Assembly (NCBI GenBank): GCA_951800935.1
Contig: CATOLW010000057.1
Coordinates: 1 to 7,472 of the forward strand
Direction of reading: 5' to 3'
Origin: an uncultured Clostridium sp.
GTDB taxonomy: Bacteria; Bacillota_A; Clostridia; TANB77; CAG-508
Length of the DNA stretch: 7,472 bases
Each line of letters starts with the position of its first letter. The stretch's first letter is position 1. Shown here piece after piece: positions 1-7,000 of the stretch. The notes under the pieces were generated by a model. It ran no database searches. It worked only from the letters and a program-made list of their open reading frames with translations, and had not been told where the DNA came from. Position numbers and translations under genes: made by a program.

Positions 1-735
1 GTTTTCTTTAAAATAACAGGTATCTGTAAAGAAAATCTATCAATTCCTATAGCAATGATATTACTACTTAGAGGATTATTTTGGTTTTTATCTGCCTATA
101 TATATGCACTTGCAATTGATAAAATAGGCGTATCAAGGGCTGTACAATATCAAAGTTTAAAAACACCTTTTGGAGTAATTTTAACATTATTTTTTTTAGA
201 AGAATTTTTAATAACAAATGTAATAGTAGTTCTATTTGCAACAGTATTGATATTTTTGTCAGCACTATTATTAACAATAAAAAAAGCACCAAATAAAAAA
301 ATAGATAAGATGGGAATTATATATGCTATTATTTCAGCAATATTATTAGCAACAACAAATTTACTACAAAAGTGGGTTACAAATCAATGTATAATATATT
401 CACAACATATATTTACTGCTATATCATCATTTTTATTTGCTTGCCTATATGTTTTACTAAAAGATAAAAATATGAAAAATGTAATTTCTATAACAAAGAA
501 AAGTATGTTTCTTGCCACATTGGGAGGCTGTTTGTTTTATTTTGCCTCATTTTTTCAAGCATTAGCCTATAAACAATTGCCAGCTTCAATAGTAACAATT
601 ATAGTTCAGTTAAGTTCTGTATGGTCTATATTAATCGGAATAGTAATTTTTAAAGAGATTGATATAAAAAAACATTGGAAAAGAATTAGTTTAGGAATTA
701 TATTTACAATTTTATCAATAGTATTACTATTGTAA
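1..735 (+). CDS. EamA/DMT-family membrane transporter, 5'-truncated by the window edge
   Basis: The frame is open from base 1 to the TAA at 733-735, giving 244 visible codons. The ATG at 55 is internal, because sensible hydrophobic protein precedes it. About eight membrane segments can be seen, matching TM3-TM10 of the usual ten-helix, two-repeat drug/metabolite transporter fold. The first repeat ends with a helix containing SLKTPFGV followed by FLEEF. A lysine-rich cytoplasmic linker (KKAPNKKIDK) comes next, and the second repeat has the equivalent IVQLSSVWSILIG then FKEID. The Pro/Ser-rich helix followed by an acidic Glu is typical of both EamA repeats. Members export or import small metabolites such as amino acids, sugars or purines across the cytoplasmic membrane; the substrate cannot be told from sequence. 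About 40-50 N-terminal residues are probably missing. A LysR-like tail follows directly, and LysR regulators often sit beside EamA genes. Family assignment is fairly sure, substrate unknown. Confidence 0.85.
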   Translation, partial: VFFKITGICKENLSIPIAMILLLRGLFWFLSAYIYALAIDKIGVSRAVQYQSLKTPFGVILTLFFLEEFLITNVIVVLFATVLIFLSALLLTIKKAPNKKIDKMGIIYAIISAILLATTNLLQKWVTNQCIIYSQHIFTAISSFLFACLYVLLKDKNMKNVISITKKSMFLATLGGCLFYFASFFQALAYKQLPASIVTIIVQLSSVWSILIGIVIFKEIDIKKHWKRISLGIIFTILSIVLLL

Positions 736-849
736 ACTATAAAATCATTAGTTCCTGTAAAAGAAATTTCTAATATTTTAGAAATTGGAGCTCTTTATGA
801 TAAGAATTATTTATCTTGCGTAGCAAATAAATTCATAGAACTGCTTTAA
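736..849 (+). pseudogene. Remnant of a LysR-type regulator C-terminus
   Basis: Immediately after the transporter's stop codon, in the same frame, 37 codons read without interruption to a TAA at 847-849. The segment contains VPVKEISNILEIGALY, then DKNYLSCVANKFIELL. The end matches the usual close of a LysR effector-binding domain: a hydrophobic strand ending in a Tyr-Lys-rich turn, then Y-L-S-x-x-A-x-x-F-I-x-x-L. There is no start codon, helix-turn-helix or remaining effector domain. LysR proteins are normally about 290-300 residues, so only the last eighth or so is left. LysR genes commonly neighbour EamA transporters, which supports a deleted local regulator. The resemblance was judged by eye on a short stretch, so chance similarity cannot be excluded. 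Confidence 0.5.
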
Positions 850-913
850 AATATACTTATATAAAAACTACAAAAGAAGAATTTTCATAGGCATAAATTT
901 TTAGACCTTCGAG

Positions 914-951
914 AAAAAGTACAGTGGTGTTTCGACCAACTGTACTTTTTT
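914..951 (+). terminator. Intrinsic terminator downstream of the transporter
   Basis: Bases 914-925 (AAAAAGTACAGT) are perfectly complementary to 939-950 (ACTGTACTTTTT). An inner GGT/ACC pairing (926-928 with 935-937) leaves a single bulged A and a six-base loop. A T-run of six ends the right arm. The left arm starts with an A-run, so the structure could also stop transcription from the other strand. It closes the transporter/LysR-remnant unit and separates it from the island downstream. Confidence 0.85.
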
Positions 952-1017
952 GTAGAAGTTCTATTCATTTATTTTTATTTGCTAATAACTATTATATTTA
1001 ATTATCTACATTTTAAC

Positions 1018-1199
1018 ATTGTGCTACACTAACACTGCCAAATAAGTTTATCTTATTTGTGCAAGTTCCTTTTGTTTATTTTAACATTGGCTTTTGTTTT
1101 ATTGGAACTTGTTAGGTTGAGATTACTTTTGAACAAGTCTTGCTTGTGAGAAAGTAAACGAAACCGTAGCAGTGTGGCAATATATTTTTCTTTTTTTAT
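1018..1199 (+). ncRNA. Candidate structured RNA with a four-way junction, family unknown
   Basis: Hand folding gives a closing stem P1 (1032-1038 ACACTGC with 1169-1175 GCAGTGT). P2 is a hairpin stacked directly on it (1039-1046 CAAATAAG with 1052-1059 CTTATTTG). P3 is 1062-1069 CAAGTTCC with 1104-1111 GGAACTTG, enclosing a 34-base AT-rich loop. P4 is a segmented rod: 1115-1118 GGTT with 1162-1165 AACC, a symmetric 4x4 purine-rich loop GAGA/ACGA, 1123-1129 TTACTTT with 1151-1157 AAAGTAA, a 3x3 loop, then 1133-1137 ACAAG with 1143-1147 CTTGT. An outer ATTG/CAAT pair (1018-1021 with 1178-1181) may extend P1. The T-rich run at 1185-1197 could end a + strand transcript. No long ORF crosses it. 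It does not match a riboswitch, tRNA, tmRNA, SRP or RNase P consensus that I know. A relic of a small inverted-repeat mobile element is the main alternative. I see no convincing promoter upstream. Confidence 0.4.
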
Positions 1200-1216
1200 T
1201 GTTTTAATGATTTAGA

Positions 1217-1245
1217 TTGACTTTGTATACATAACATTATATAAT
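1217..1245 (+). promoter_or_regulatory. Sigma-A-type promoter of the 104-residue orphan gene
   Basis: The -35 box TTGACT (1217-1222) and the perfect -10 box TATAAT (1240-1245) are separated by exactly 17 bases. Transcription should start near 1252, giving a leader of about 40 bases ahead of the ATG at 1293. The promoter lies just downstream of the T-run that closes the structured island, so the orphan gene is probably transcribed independently of it. Confidence 0.75.
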
Positions 1246-1273
1246 AAGCATGATGCTGTAAATACATTATATA
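1224..1273 (+). promoter_or_regulatory. Possible operator elements around the orphan gene's promoter
   Basis: Three small symmetric or repeated elements overlap the promoter and start site. TGTATACA (1224-1231) is an 8-base palindrome inside the spacer. AGCATGATGCT (1247-1257) is an interrupted palindrome just after the -10 box. The decamer ACATTATATA occurs at 1234-1243 and again at 1264-1273, thirty bases apart and flanking the palindrome. Such elements are compatible with a repressor site, but in AT-rich DNA short repeats of this kind also arise by chance. Confidence 0.25.
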
Positions 1274-1292
1274 TAAAGAAAGGAGAATCTCT

Positions 1293-1607
1293 ATGAGTAC
1301 CGAAAAAATCTATTGTTTATCTTTACACGAAGTACAAGATTATTTAGTAGGAAACAAGCGTCTTTCAATGTATCCACTTGATGCTAAATTTTCACATGCT
1401 ATCCGGCAAATTGTGGATTTAGCTATGGATACTTTCGAAAAGCGTCATCTTGTTATACCTGCGTTACCAAAAAAATTTTCAATAGATACCCTACCGAAGG
1501 GGTTTGAAAATGAGTTGAAGAATTTTTTAAAAAACTGCATAACAATGGATTTAGTCGCAATTAATCTTTCTTATTCCGATGATAAAATGATTATTTGCTT
1601 GGAATAA
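1293..1607 (+). CDS. Hypothetical protein, 104 residues, family not recognised
   Basis: I do not recognise this protein. The start is well supported: GAAAGGAG (1278-1285) lies seven bases before the ATG, with a near-consensus promoter upstream, and a terminator follows the stop within about 45 bases. It looks soluble and probably cytoplasmic, with no signal peptide or membrane segment. The N-terminal half is likely helical (SLHEVQDYL, then SHAIRQIVDLAMDTFEKRH). The middle holds a proline-containing segment with a duplicated look (IPALPKKFSIDTLPKGF), followed by a helix (ENELKNFLKNC) and a final beta-like stretch (LVAINLSY, KMIICLE). All three arginine codons are CGN, with no AGA, whereas the neighbouring genes use mainly AGA; this hints at separate ancestry but the sample is tiny. 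Single-gene unit with its own promoter and terminator. No function is proposed. Confidence 0.75.
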   Translation: MSTEKIYCLSLHEVQDYLVGNKRLSMYPLDAKFSHAIRQIVDLAMDTFEKRHLVIPALPKKFSIDTLPKGFENELKNFLKNCITMDLVAINLSYSDDKMIICLE

Positions 1608-1616
1608 TTAACTTTT

Positions 1617-1652
1617 AATAGGTGGTTGGCTTTGGTCAGCCATCTATTTTTT
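1617..1652 (+). terminator. Intrinsic terminator of the orphan gene
   Basis: An 11-pair stem forms between 1617-1627 (AATAGGTGGTT) and 1638-1648 (AGCCATCTATT), with two G-T wobbles and a ten-base loop. An alternative inner pairing TGGCT/AGCCA is also possible. Six Ts (1647-1652) follow. It begins about ten bases after the stop codon. Confidence 0.8.
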
Positions 1653-1796
1653 AATCTTTTCAACAATGGCAAAGTTTGTATAACTTATTATATAAATATT
1701 AAGACTTCAAAATCCAAATGTTTATACTTATTCTATTAACTCATAAAATTTTATCTAAAGAGAAGTCAGTAAAAACAAAAATATATAATAAAAAAC

Positions 1797-1829
1797 AAAA
1801 CCTCTTAATAAAATAAAACAGGAGGTTTT
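1797..1829 (+). promoter_or_regulatory. Hairpin that contains the ribosome binding site of the PBP gene
   Basis: AAAACCTC (1797-1804) is perfectly complementary to GAGGTTTT (1822-1829), with a 17-base A-rich loop. The 3' arm carries most of the Shine-Dalgarno AGGAGG (1820-1825), which stands seven bases before the ATG at 1833, and seven Ts run from 1826 to 1832. When folded the hairpin would hide the ribosome binding site. Because a T-run follows the stem, it could also act as a weak terminator or attenuator. Only the four GC-containing pairs CCTC/GAGG give real strength, so the regulatory reading is inference. Confidence 0.4.
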
Positions 1830-1832
1830 TTT

Positions 1833-3560
1833 ATGATACCAATCAAACTCTCAAGCAAAAAGAAAATGAGAAACACACTATTTATTAGTTTTTTAATTAT
1901 CCTGTGCTTAATCGGAAGAATAGGATACCTTCAATTTATACAAGGGGGAGAGCTATCCACCATGGCTTATCAGCAACAAACCTTAGATAGAAGCATTAAT
2001 CCCAAAAGAGGAACTATCTTAGATGCAACTGGAAAAAACGCCTTAGCAGTTAGTAGCACAGTCGAAACCGTAACCGTAAATCCGGGAAATATAGCCAAAG
2101 AAAATAAAGAAAAAGTAGCCCGTGTGTTAACCGATATCTTTGCCTTAGATTATGAAAAAACATTAAAAAAAGTAACCAAAAGAAGTTCCATAGAAACCAT
2201 TGCCAAAAAAGTAGAAAAAGAAAAAACGGATCAGTTAAGAGTTTGGATGCAACAAAATGGGATTACAACAGGAATTAACATAGACGAAGATACCAAAAGA
2301 TATTATCCATACAGTACAATTGCTTCTCAAATTATAGGATTTTGTGGAAGTGATAACCAAGGATTAGATGGAATTGAAGCAAAATATGATACAGAATTAA
2401 AAGGTACACAAGGAGCCATTCAAAGACATACTGATGCCAAAGGGGGAGAAATAGGAGAAGAAGGAGAAAATTATGTATCAGCAGTAGATGGCAATGATTT
2501 AGTTCTTACCATTGATTTAAGCATTCAATCTATTGCTGAAAAATATTTAGAAGAAGCTTGCATTGATAATGTGTGTACCGATGGCGGAAACATTGTTGTC
2601 ATGAACCCACAAAATGGGGATATTTTAGCTATGGCAACCTATCCAAATTACAATTTAAATCAACCTTATGAAGCCTATACAGAGGAATTAAGAGAAACTT
2701 GGGATAGTATGGAGCAGGCAGAAAAAACAAAGAATTTACAAGCAGTGTGGAGAAACAAAGCCATTGCTGATACCTACGAGCCAGGTTCTGTTTTTAAAGT
2801 TATTACAGCTTCAGCAGCTATTGAAGAAGGTTTGGTAACCGATATTGATCAAGAAGGGCAATTTTGTTGTACTGGTAGTATTGAAGTAGCAGGGGTTAGA
2901 ATTAAATGTTGGAGGCATTATCGCCCACATGGTTCAGAAAGTTTAAGATTAGGATTGATGAATTCTTGTAATCCCGTTTTTATTGGTCTTGGCCAAAAGT
3001 TGGGAGTACAAAAATATTACAGTTATTTGAATAAATTTAGATTGTTAAATAAAACAGGGATTGACTTACCAGGAGAGGCCAATAGTATTTTCTTAGCAGA
3101 AAATAAGGCAGGTCCTGTTGAACTAGCAACCATTAGTTTTGGTCAAAGATTTGAAATTACGCCAATTCAATTAGTAACTGCAGTGTCTTCTATTGCTAAT
3201 GGTGGAACCAGTGTGCAACCTAGAATGGTTAAACAGATCATCAATAGTAGTACAGGAGAAATTCAAGATGTACCAGTAAAAACAAATGGGGAGGTTATCT
3301 CGAAAGAGACTTCAGAAAAAGTCCTAAGTATGATGGAATCGGTTGTGTCAGAAGGGACAGGAAAAAATGCAAAAGTAGCTGGTTATCGAATTGGTGGTAA
3401 AACAGGAACTTCTGAAGATGGTGTTAATACCAATAAATATGTTACTTCTTTTTGTGGGGTAGCACCAATTGACAATCCACAAGCTGTCGTATTAGTAACA
3501 CTTTATAATCCAACTGGAGAAGGCGGTCATCAACGGAGGACGGAGTTGCAGCACCAGTAG
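1833..3560 (+). CDS. SpoVD/FtsI-type class B penicillin-binding protein (D,D-transpeptidase), frameshifted near its 3' end
   Basis: This is a peptidoglycan transpeptidase that cross-links stem peptides outside the membrane in division (FtsI/PBP2B) or spore cortex synthesis (SpoVD). A short basic N-terminus leads into one membrane anchor (about residues 14-35). The PBP dimerisation domain (about 55-205) starts with the family motif around NPKRGTILD. The transpeptidase domain has all three active-site motifs: S319-V-F-K322 (catalytic Ser319), S378-C-N380 and K523-T-G-T526. The start has AGGAGG seven bases upstream. The frame stops at 3558-3560 just after GEGGHQ; the last nine residues (RRTELQHQ and its preceding shift) do not fit the family. 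The expected GVAAPVGGQIF segment and a PASTA domain follow in another frame up to 3829, so 1833-3829 is one gene broken near 3534-3541. SpoVD versus vegetative PBP2 cannot be decided here, since no cell-wall gene neighbours it. The family call is secure. Confidence 0.93.
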   Translation: MIPIKLSSKKKMRNTLFISFLIILCLIGRIGYLQFIQGGELSTMAYQQQTLDRSINPKRGTILDATGKNALAVSSTVETVTVNPGNIAKENKEKVARVLTDIFALDYEKTLKKVTKRSSIETIAKKVEKEKTDQLRVWMQQNGITTGINIDEDTKRYYPYSTIASQIIGFCGSDNQGLDGIEAKYDTELKGTQGAIQRHTDAKGGEIGEEGENYVSAVDGNDLVLTIDLSIQSIAEKYLEEACIDNVCTDGGNIVVMNPQNGDILAMATYPNYNLNQPYEAYTEELRETWDSMEQAEKTKNLQAVWRNKAIADTYEPGSVFKVITASAAIEEGLVTDIDQEGQFCCTGSIEVAGVRIKCWRHYRPHGSESLRLGLMNSCNPVFIGLGQKLGVQKYYSYLNKFRLLNKTGIDLPGEANSIFLAENKAGPVELATISFGQRFEITPIQLVTAVSSIANGGTSVQPRMVKQIINSSTGEIQDVPVKTNGEVISKETSEKVLSMMESVVSEGTGKNAKVAGYRIGGKTGTSEDGVNTNKYVTSFCGVAPIDNPQAVVLVTLYNPTGEGGHQRRTELQHQ

Positions 3561-3829
3561 GAGGACAAATTTTTAGCGAAATTTTACCTTATTTAGAGGT
3601 GAATCAAGGAAATGCCGAAGAAATAGAAGTAGTAGAAGAAATAGGAACACCAGATTTATTAGGAAAAACAATAGAAGAGGCCCTAAAAATAACAAAAGAA
3701 AATCAGTTAGAATTAGTAATTGAAAATGAAACAGAGGAATTGGATCAACAAAATACGATAATAAAGGAGCAAGTTCCAAAAGCAGGAATTATGATAAAAA
3801 AAGGTAGTAAAATTTACGTAGAAATATGA
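3536..3829 (+). pseudogene. Out-of-frame C-terminal part of the PBP gene, carrying a PASTA domain
   Basis: Shifted by -1 relative to the upstream frame, this stretch reads GVAAPVGGQIFSEILPYL from about 3542, which is the normal closing segment of clostridial SpoVD/PBP2 transpeptidase domains. An acidic linker (EEIEVVEEIG) follows, then one PASTA domain of about 60 residues (from TPDLLGKTIEEAL to KKGSKIYVEI) ending at the TGA 3827-3829. PASTA domains bind muropeptides or beta-lactam-like ligands and are usual at the end of these proteins. There is no good independent start. The GTG at 3599 has AGAGG directly touching it with no spacing. The AGGAGG at 3559-3564 has no ATG, GTG or TTG at a working distance. 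It is therefore the tail of the gene at 1833, not a separate gene. A sequencing error would make the whole gene intact. Confidence 0.85.
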
Positions 3830-3884
3830 CAATTTTGATACAAAAAACTCCAGAATACTAGGGAAACTCATGTAATATTTCTGT

Positions 3885-3918
3885 AAAAAGAATATAACAC
3901 GATTGTTATATTCTTTTT
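3885..3918 (+). terminator. Intrinsic terminator downstream of the PBP gene
   Basis: A perfect 15-pair stem joins 3885-3899 (AAAAAGAATATAACA) to 3904-3918 (TGTTATATTCTTTTT) with a four-base CGAT loop. The right arm ends in five Ts and the left begins with five As, so it may work in both directions. It lies about 55 bases after the PASTA frame's stop codon, which agrees with the gene truly ending at 3829 rather than 3560. Confidence 0.85.
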
Positions 3919-3976
3919 GTCATAAATATTGTATAATTTCATAAAATAATTAGGTTCATATTAAACACAAAAAAGA

Positions 3977-4006
3977 TTTACATAACATGAAAAAATATGA
4001 TATAAT
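3977..4006 (+). promoter_or_regulatory. Sigma-A-type promoter of the large secreted protein gene
   Basis: TTTACA (3977-3982, one mismatch to TTGACA) and TATAAT (4001-4006) are 18 bases apart. A second TATAAT directly follows at 4007-4012. Transcription would begin near 4013-4019, about 20-25 bases before the ATG at 4039, leaving a very short leader with GGAGG at 4028-4032 and little room for a riboswitch. Confidence 0.65.
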
Positions 4007-4038
4007 TATAATAGAGCTTTTAAAGGTGGAGGTAAAAA

Positions 4039-7000
4039 ATGAAAGGAACCAAATTTTTATTAAAAGTAATTTTTAGTTTTGCTTTATTATTTACATTATT
4101 TTTGCTACCAAATAAAGAGGTTTTGGCAGCTGAACAAAATGAAGAAGAGAAACTTTGTTATTTATCAGACATACCCTACACGTCTGATTCTTCAGCAGGA
4201 TGGGGAGCAATAACCTATGATAAAAATTTAGACTCGAGTAAAAATAATGGAATGATTAGTTTAATCATTGATGGTGAAAAGAAACAGTTTTATAAAGGAA
4301 TAACAGCACATGCTACCTCAACAGTTATCTATGATATTACTAATTATAACTATGATTATTTTACGGCTTATATAGGAGTAGATGAATCAAGAGGAAATAA
4401 TGGAGATGGTGTAAAATTTACCATCTACACTTCAGTAGATGGAGAAAACTGGACAATAAAAAAAGAAGAAACGGCACCATTGAAAGGAAATACGAATGCA
4501 GAATTTGTAAAAATAGACATTAAAGGTGCGAAATATTTAAAACTATATGCAAACCAAAATCGAAACAATACAGCAGACCATGCTGTTTATGCAGATGCTA
4601 AGTTAATAAAAGAAGGATATGATGAAAATGCCATAGCGGCCCCCTTCATTAAAACAGTTGAAGAATATGATGAAATGCTTAAAAAGTATGAAGGTCAAGA
4701 AATAGCAGGAGAATATGAGAAAATCTTACTACAAAGAGAGTTAGTAAACAATGCAGGATATGATATTTTACAATTTACAGCCAACTATAAAAATGCTTAT
4801 AAAGAAACACTTGAATGGCTAATGACTGATTTAGACAACCTTAGACTATATGTACTAGGTGGTTATCCAGATGGAAAAAACTATATGAAATCCATTATCA
4901 TATTATCCAATTTACGTGCTAATTATGCAAATGATTTTACTATTCAAGAAAAAACAAAATATGAAACTACTACCTTAGGTAATCTATACAAAAAGATGGC
5001 AGTTGCTTTATCCTTAACTCATACAGTTGATGTAGCTTTATGGATGCAACCAGGAGTAGCAGAAAATAAATCAGACCCAGTAAAACGTTATGAAATTTAT
5101 AAACACATGTATCATAATGGAAATATGAGATTTACAGACCAAATCGATTTTGCAAAATGGTTTGAAACGTACACAACAGAAGAAATGCGCTATGTTATGA
5201 ACTGTATTATAGATGATGAAGAAATAATATGGCTTAATGAATATACGCAAAGCTTTATTGATGCCAATTCAAACAAAATGTGGTATTTATCACCACATCC
5301 ATATATGAAATATATATGGCCTAACTATAATAAACCAGAATATTGGGATGAGGCTAATAAGGAAAAATATGACCAAAAATACAAAGGAATTTTCTCAAAA
5401 TATGGAGTAGAATATGGAAAAACAAGTGTTTATAAACTATGGATGAATATAGAAGGTGGAGCTGTTTGTGGTGGTATTTCTAAACAAGGAGCTTGTAATC
5501 GTGGTGCACATGGGGTACCTGCAACTGTAGTTGGGCAACCAGGACACGCAGCATTTGCTTATTACAGCATGAATGAAACTACAGGAGATGGATATTGGAC
5601 ATTAAATAATGTTATTACTAATTGGGGGCAAACTGGAAAAACGGAAAGATTAGGTGTAAGAATGCCTCTAGGTTGGGGTAGTGATAAATATGTAAGTGGA
5701 TATGCAGCATCTTATTTGCTATTAAGTCAAGCAGCCATGAACCAACAAGAAGCTTATGAAAAATCAGAAAAAATTATTATGACAGCAAACTTATATAAAA
5801 ATGACCCAGCAAAGCAAGAAGAAATCTATCGAAAAGCATTAAGAGAATTACCAATTAATGTGGATGCATGGTATGGATTGATTAATTGTTATAGTGCCAA
5901 TGAATCAAAAACAGAAGAAGATTGGTATCAGTTAGCAGAAGAAATGGCAGAAAGCTTAAGATGTTACCCATTACCAATGTATAATTTAACGAATTTGATT
6001 AAACCGAAATTAACAAATTCATCCTATTCTGCGCAATTTGTTATTTTACAAAAACGTATCTTAGAATATGGAAAAGTACTTCCAAATACTTCAACCGAAA
6101 CCTATCAACCAAGTGTAACAAGAGAAGTATCAACATATTTACTTGGACAAATGGACACAAGTATTGCTACCTTTTCATTTGATGGAGAAGATGCTGGAAA
6201 GATTGTTTTATCCAATCGCTTTGATGAAATGGGAGTTCGTTGGGATTATTGTATAGATGGAAACACACAAAATAAAGAGAGTTGGAAAGAACATTCTTTT
6301 GAAGCAGGAGAAGAACATAAATGGCAGTTAGCACCAGAAGAAATAGCGAGTCTTACAGCAGAAAATGATATTTATATCCATCTTGTAGGAGTAAATTATG
6401 ACGAAAAAAATCTATACAAAATAGATATTTTACCGTCAAAAGGATTGCCAAGCGCCTTATATGCAAACGATTTAGAAAATAAACTAATCGCGTCAGTTCC
6501 AGGAATGGAATGGAAATTAAACGAAACCGATCAATGGACTTTATACCAAGATGCAGAACCAGATTTAACAGGGGATAAAACCATATCTGTTAGAATGGCG
6601 GCAACAGGTACCTATTTAGTAGGAGAAACAGCAACCTACCAATTTACACAAGATGAAGTAAATGATAAAAGAAAATATATACCAATATCACATTTAGAAA
6701 TAGCAGGTTACTCTACTCAATCGCAAGATAATAAAAGACCATTTTATGCACCAAATGCAATAGATGGAAATCTTAATACTTTATGGCATACAGATTTTGC
6801 ACAAAATGTTTTACAACAATCAACAAAACCATTTATTAGTATAAAATTAGATGAACCTAGAAACATATCAGCTTTAGAATTTATCCAAACAAAATCTCCA
6901 GGTAGACCACAAGACCCTGATGATATAAAAAATGCTAGAGTATATGTAAGTATAGATGGAGAAAGTTGGATACAAGCAGGGCAAATAGAAAATTGTGAAA

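Noticed and set aside
68..292. Reverse-strand open frame of 74 codons inside the transporter gene
   Set aside because: It lies entirely opposite a convincing membrane protein, is Leu/Ile-rich because of the complementary composition, and has no ribosome binding site support.
1011..1089. Eleven-base direct repeat TTTTAACATTG at 1011-1021 and 1079-1089, as a CRISPR or iteron array
   Set aside because: There are only two copies, no regular spacing and no further units; it may simply reflect local duplication in AT-rich sequence.
1018..1181. Integron attC site, because GTTAGGT at 1111-1117 fits GTTRRRY
   Set aside because: No matching RYYYAAC partner lies at the expected outer position, and there is no integrase or cassette array.
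1653..1796. Promoter for the PBP gene (TATAAA at 1691, TATACT at 1723, TATAAT at 1784)
   Set aside because: None has a -35 box with an acceptable match at 16-18 bases; in DNA this AT-rich, lone -10-like hexamers are expected by chance.
3509..3560. Programmed -1 ribosomal frameshift
   Set aside because: No X-XXY-YYZ slippery heptamer is present in the allowed interval, and the family is not known to use recoding here.
3573..3779. Reverse-strand open frame of 68 codons opposite the PASTA region
   Set aside because: The + strand reads a clear PASTA domain here; the Leu/Phe-rich reverse product is its complement shadow.
3599..3829. Independent small gene starting at the GTG at 3599
   Set aside because: Homologous PBP sequence continues upstream of the GTG in the same frame, and no properly spaced ribosome binding site exists, so it is the tail of the frameshifted gene.
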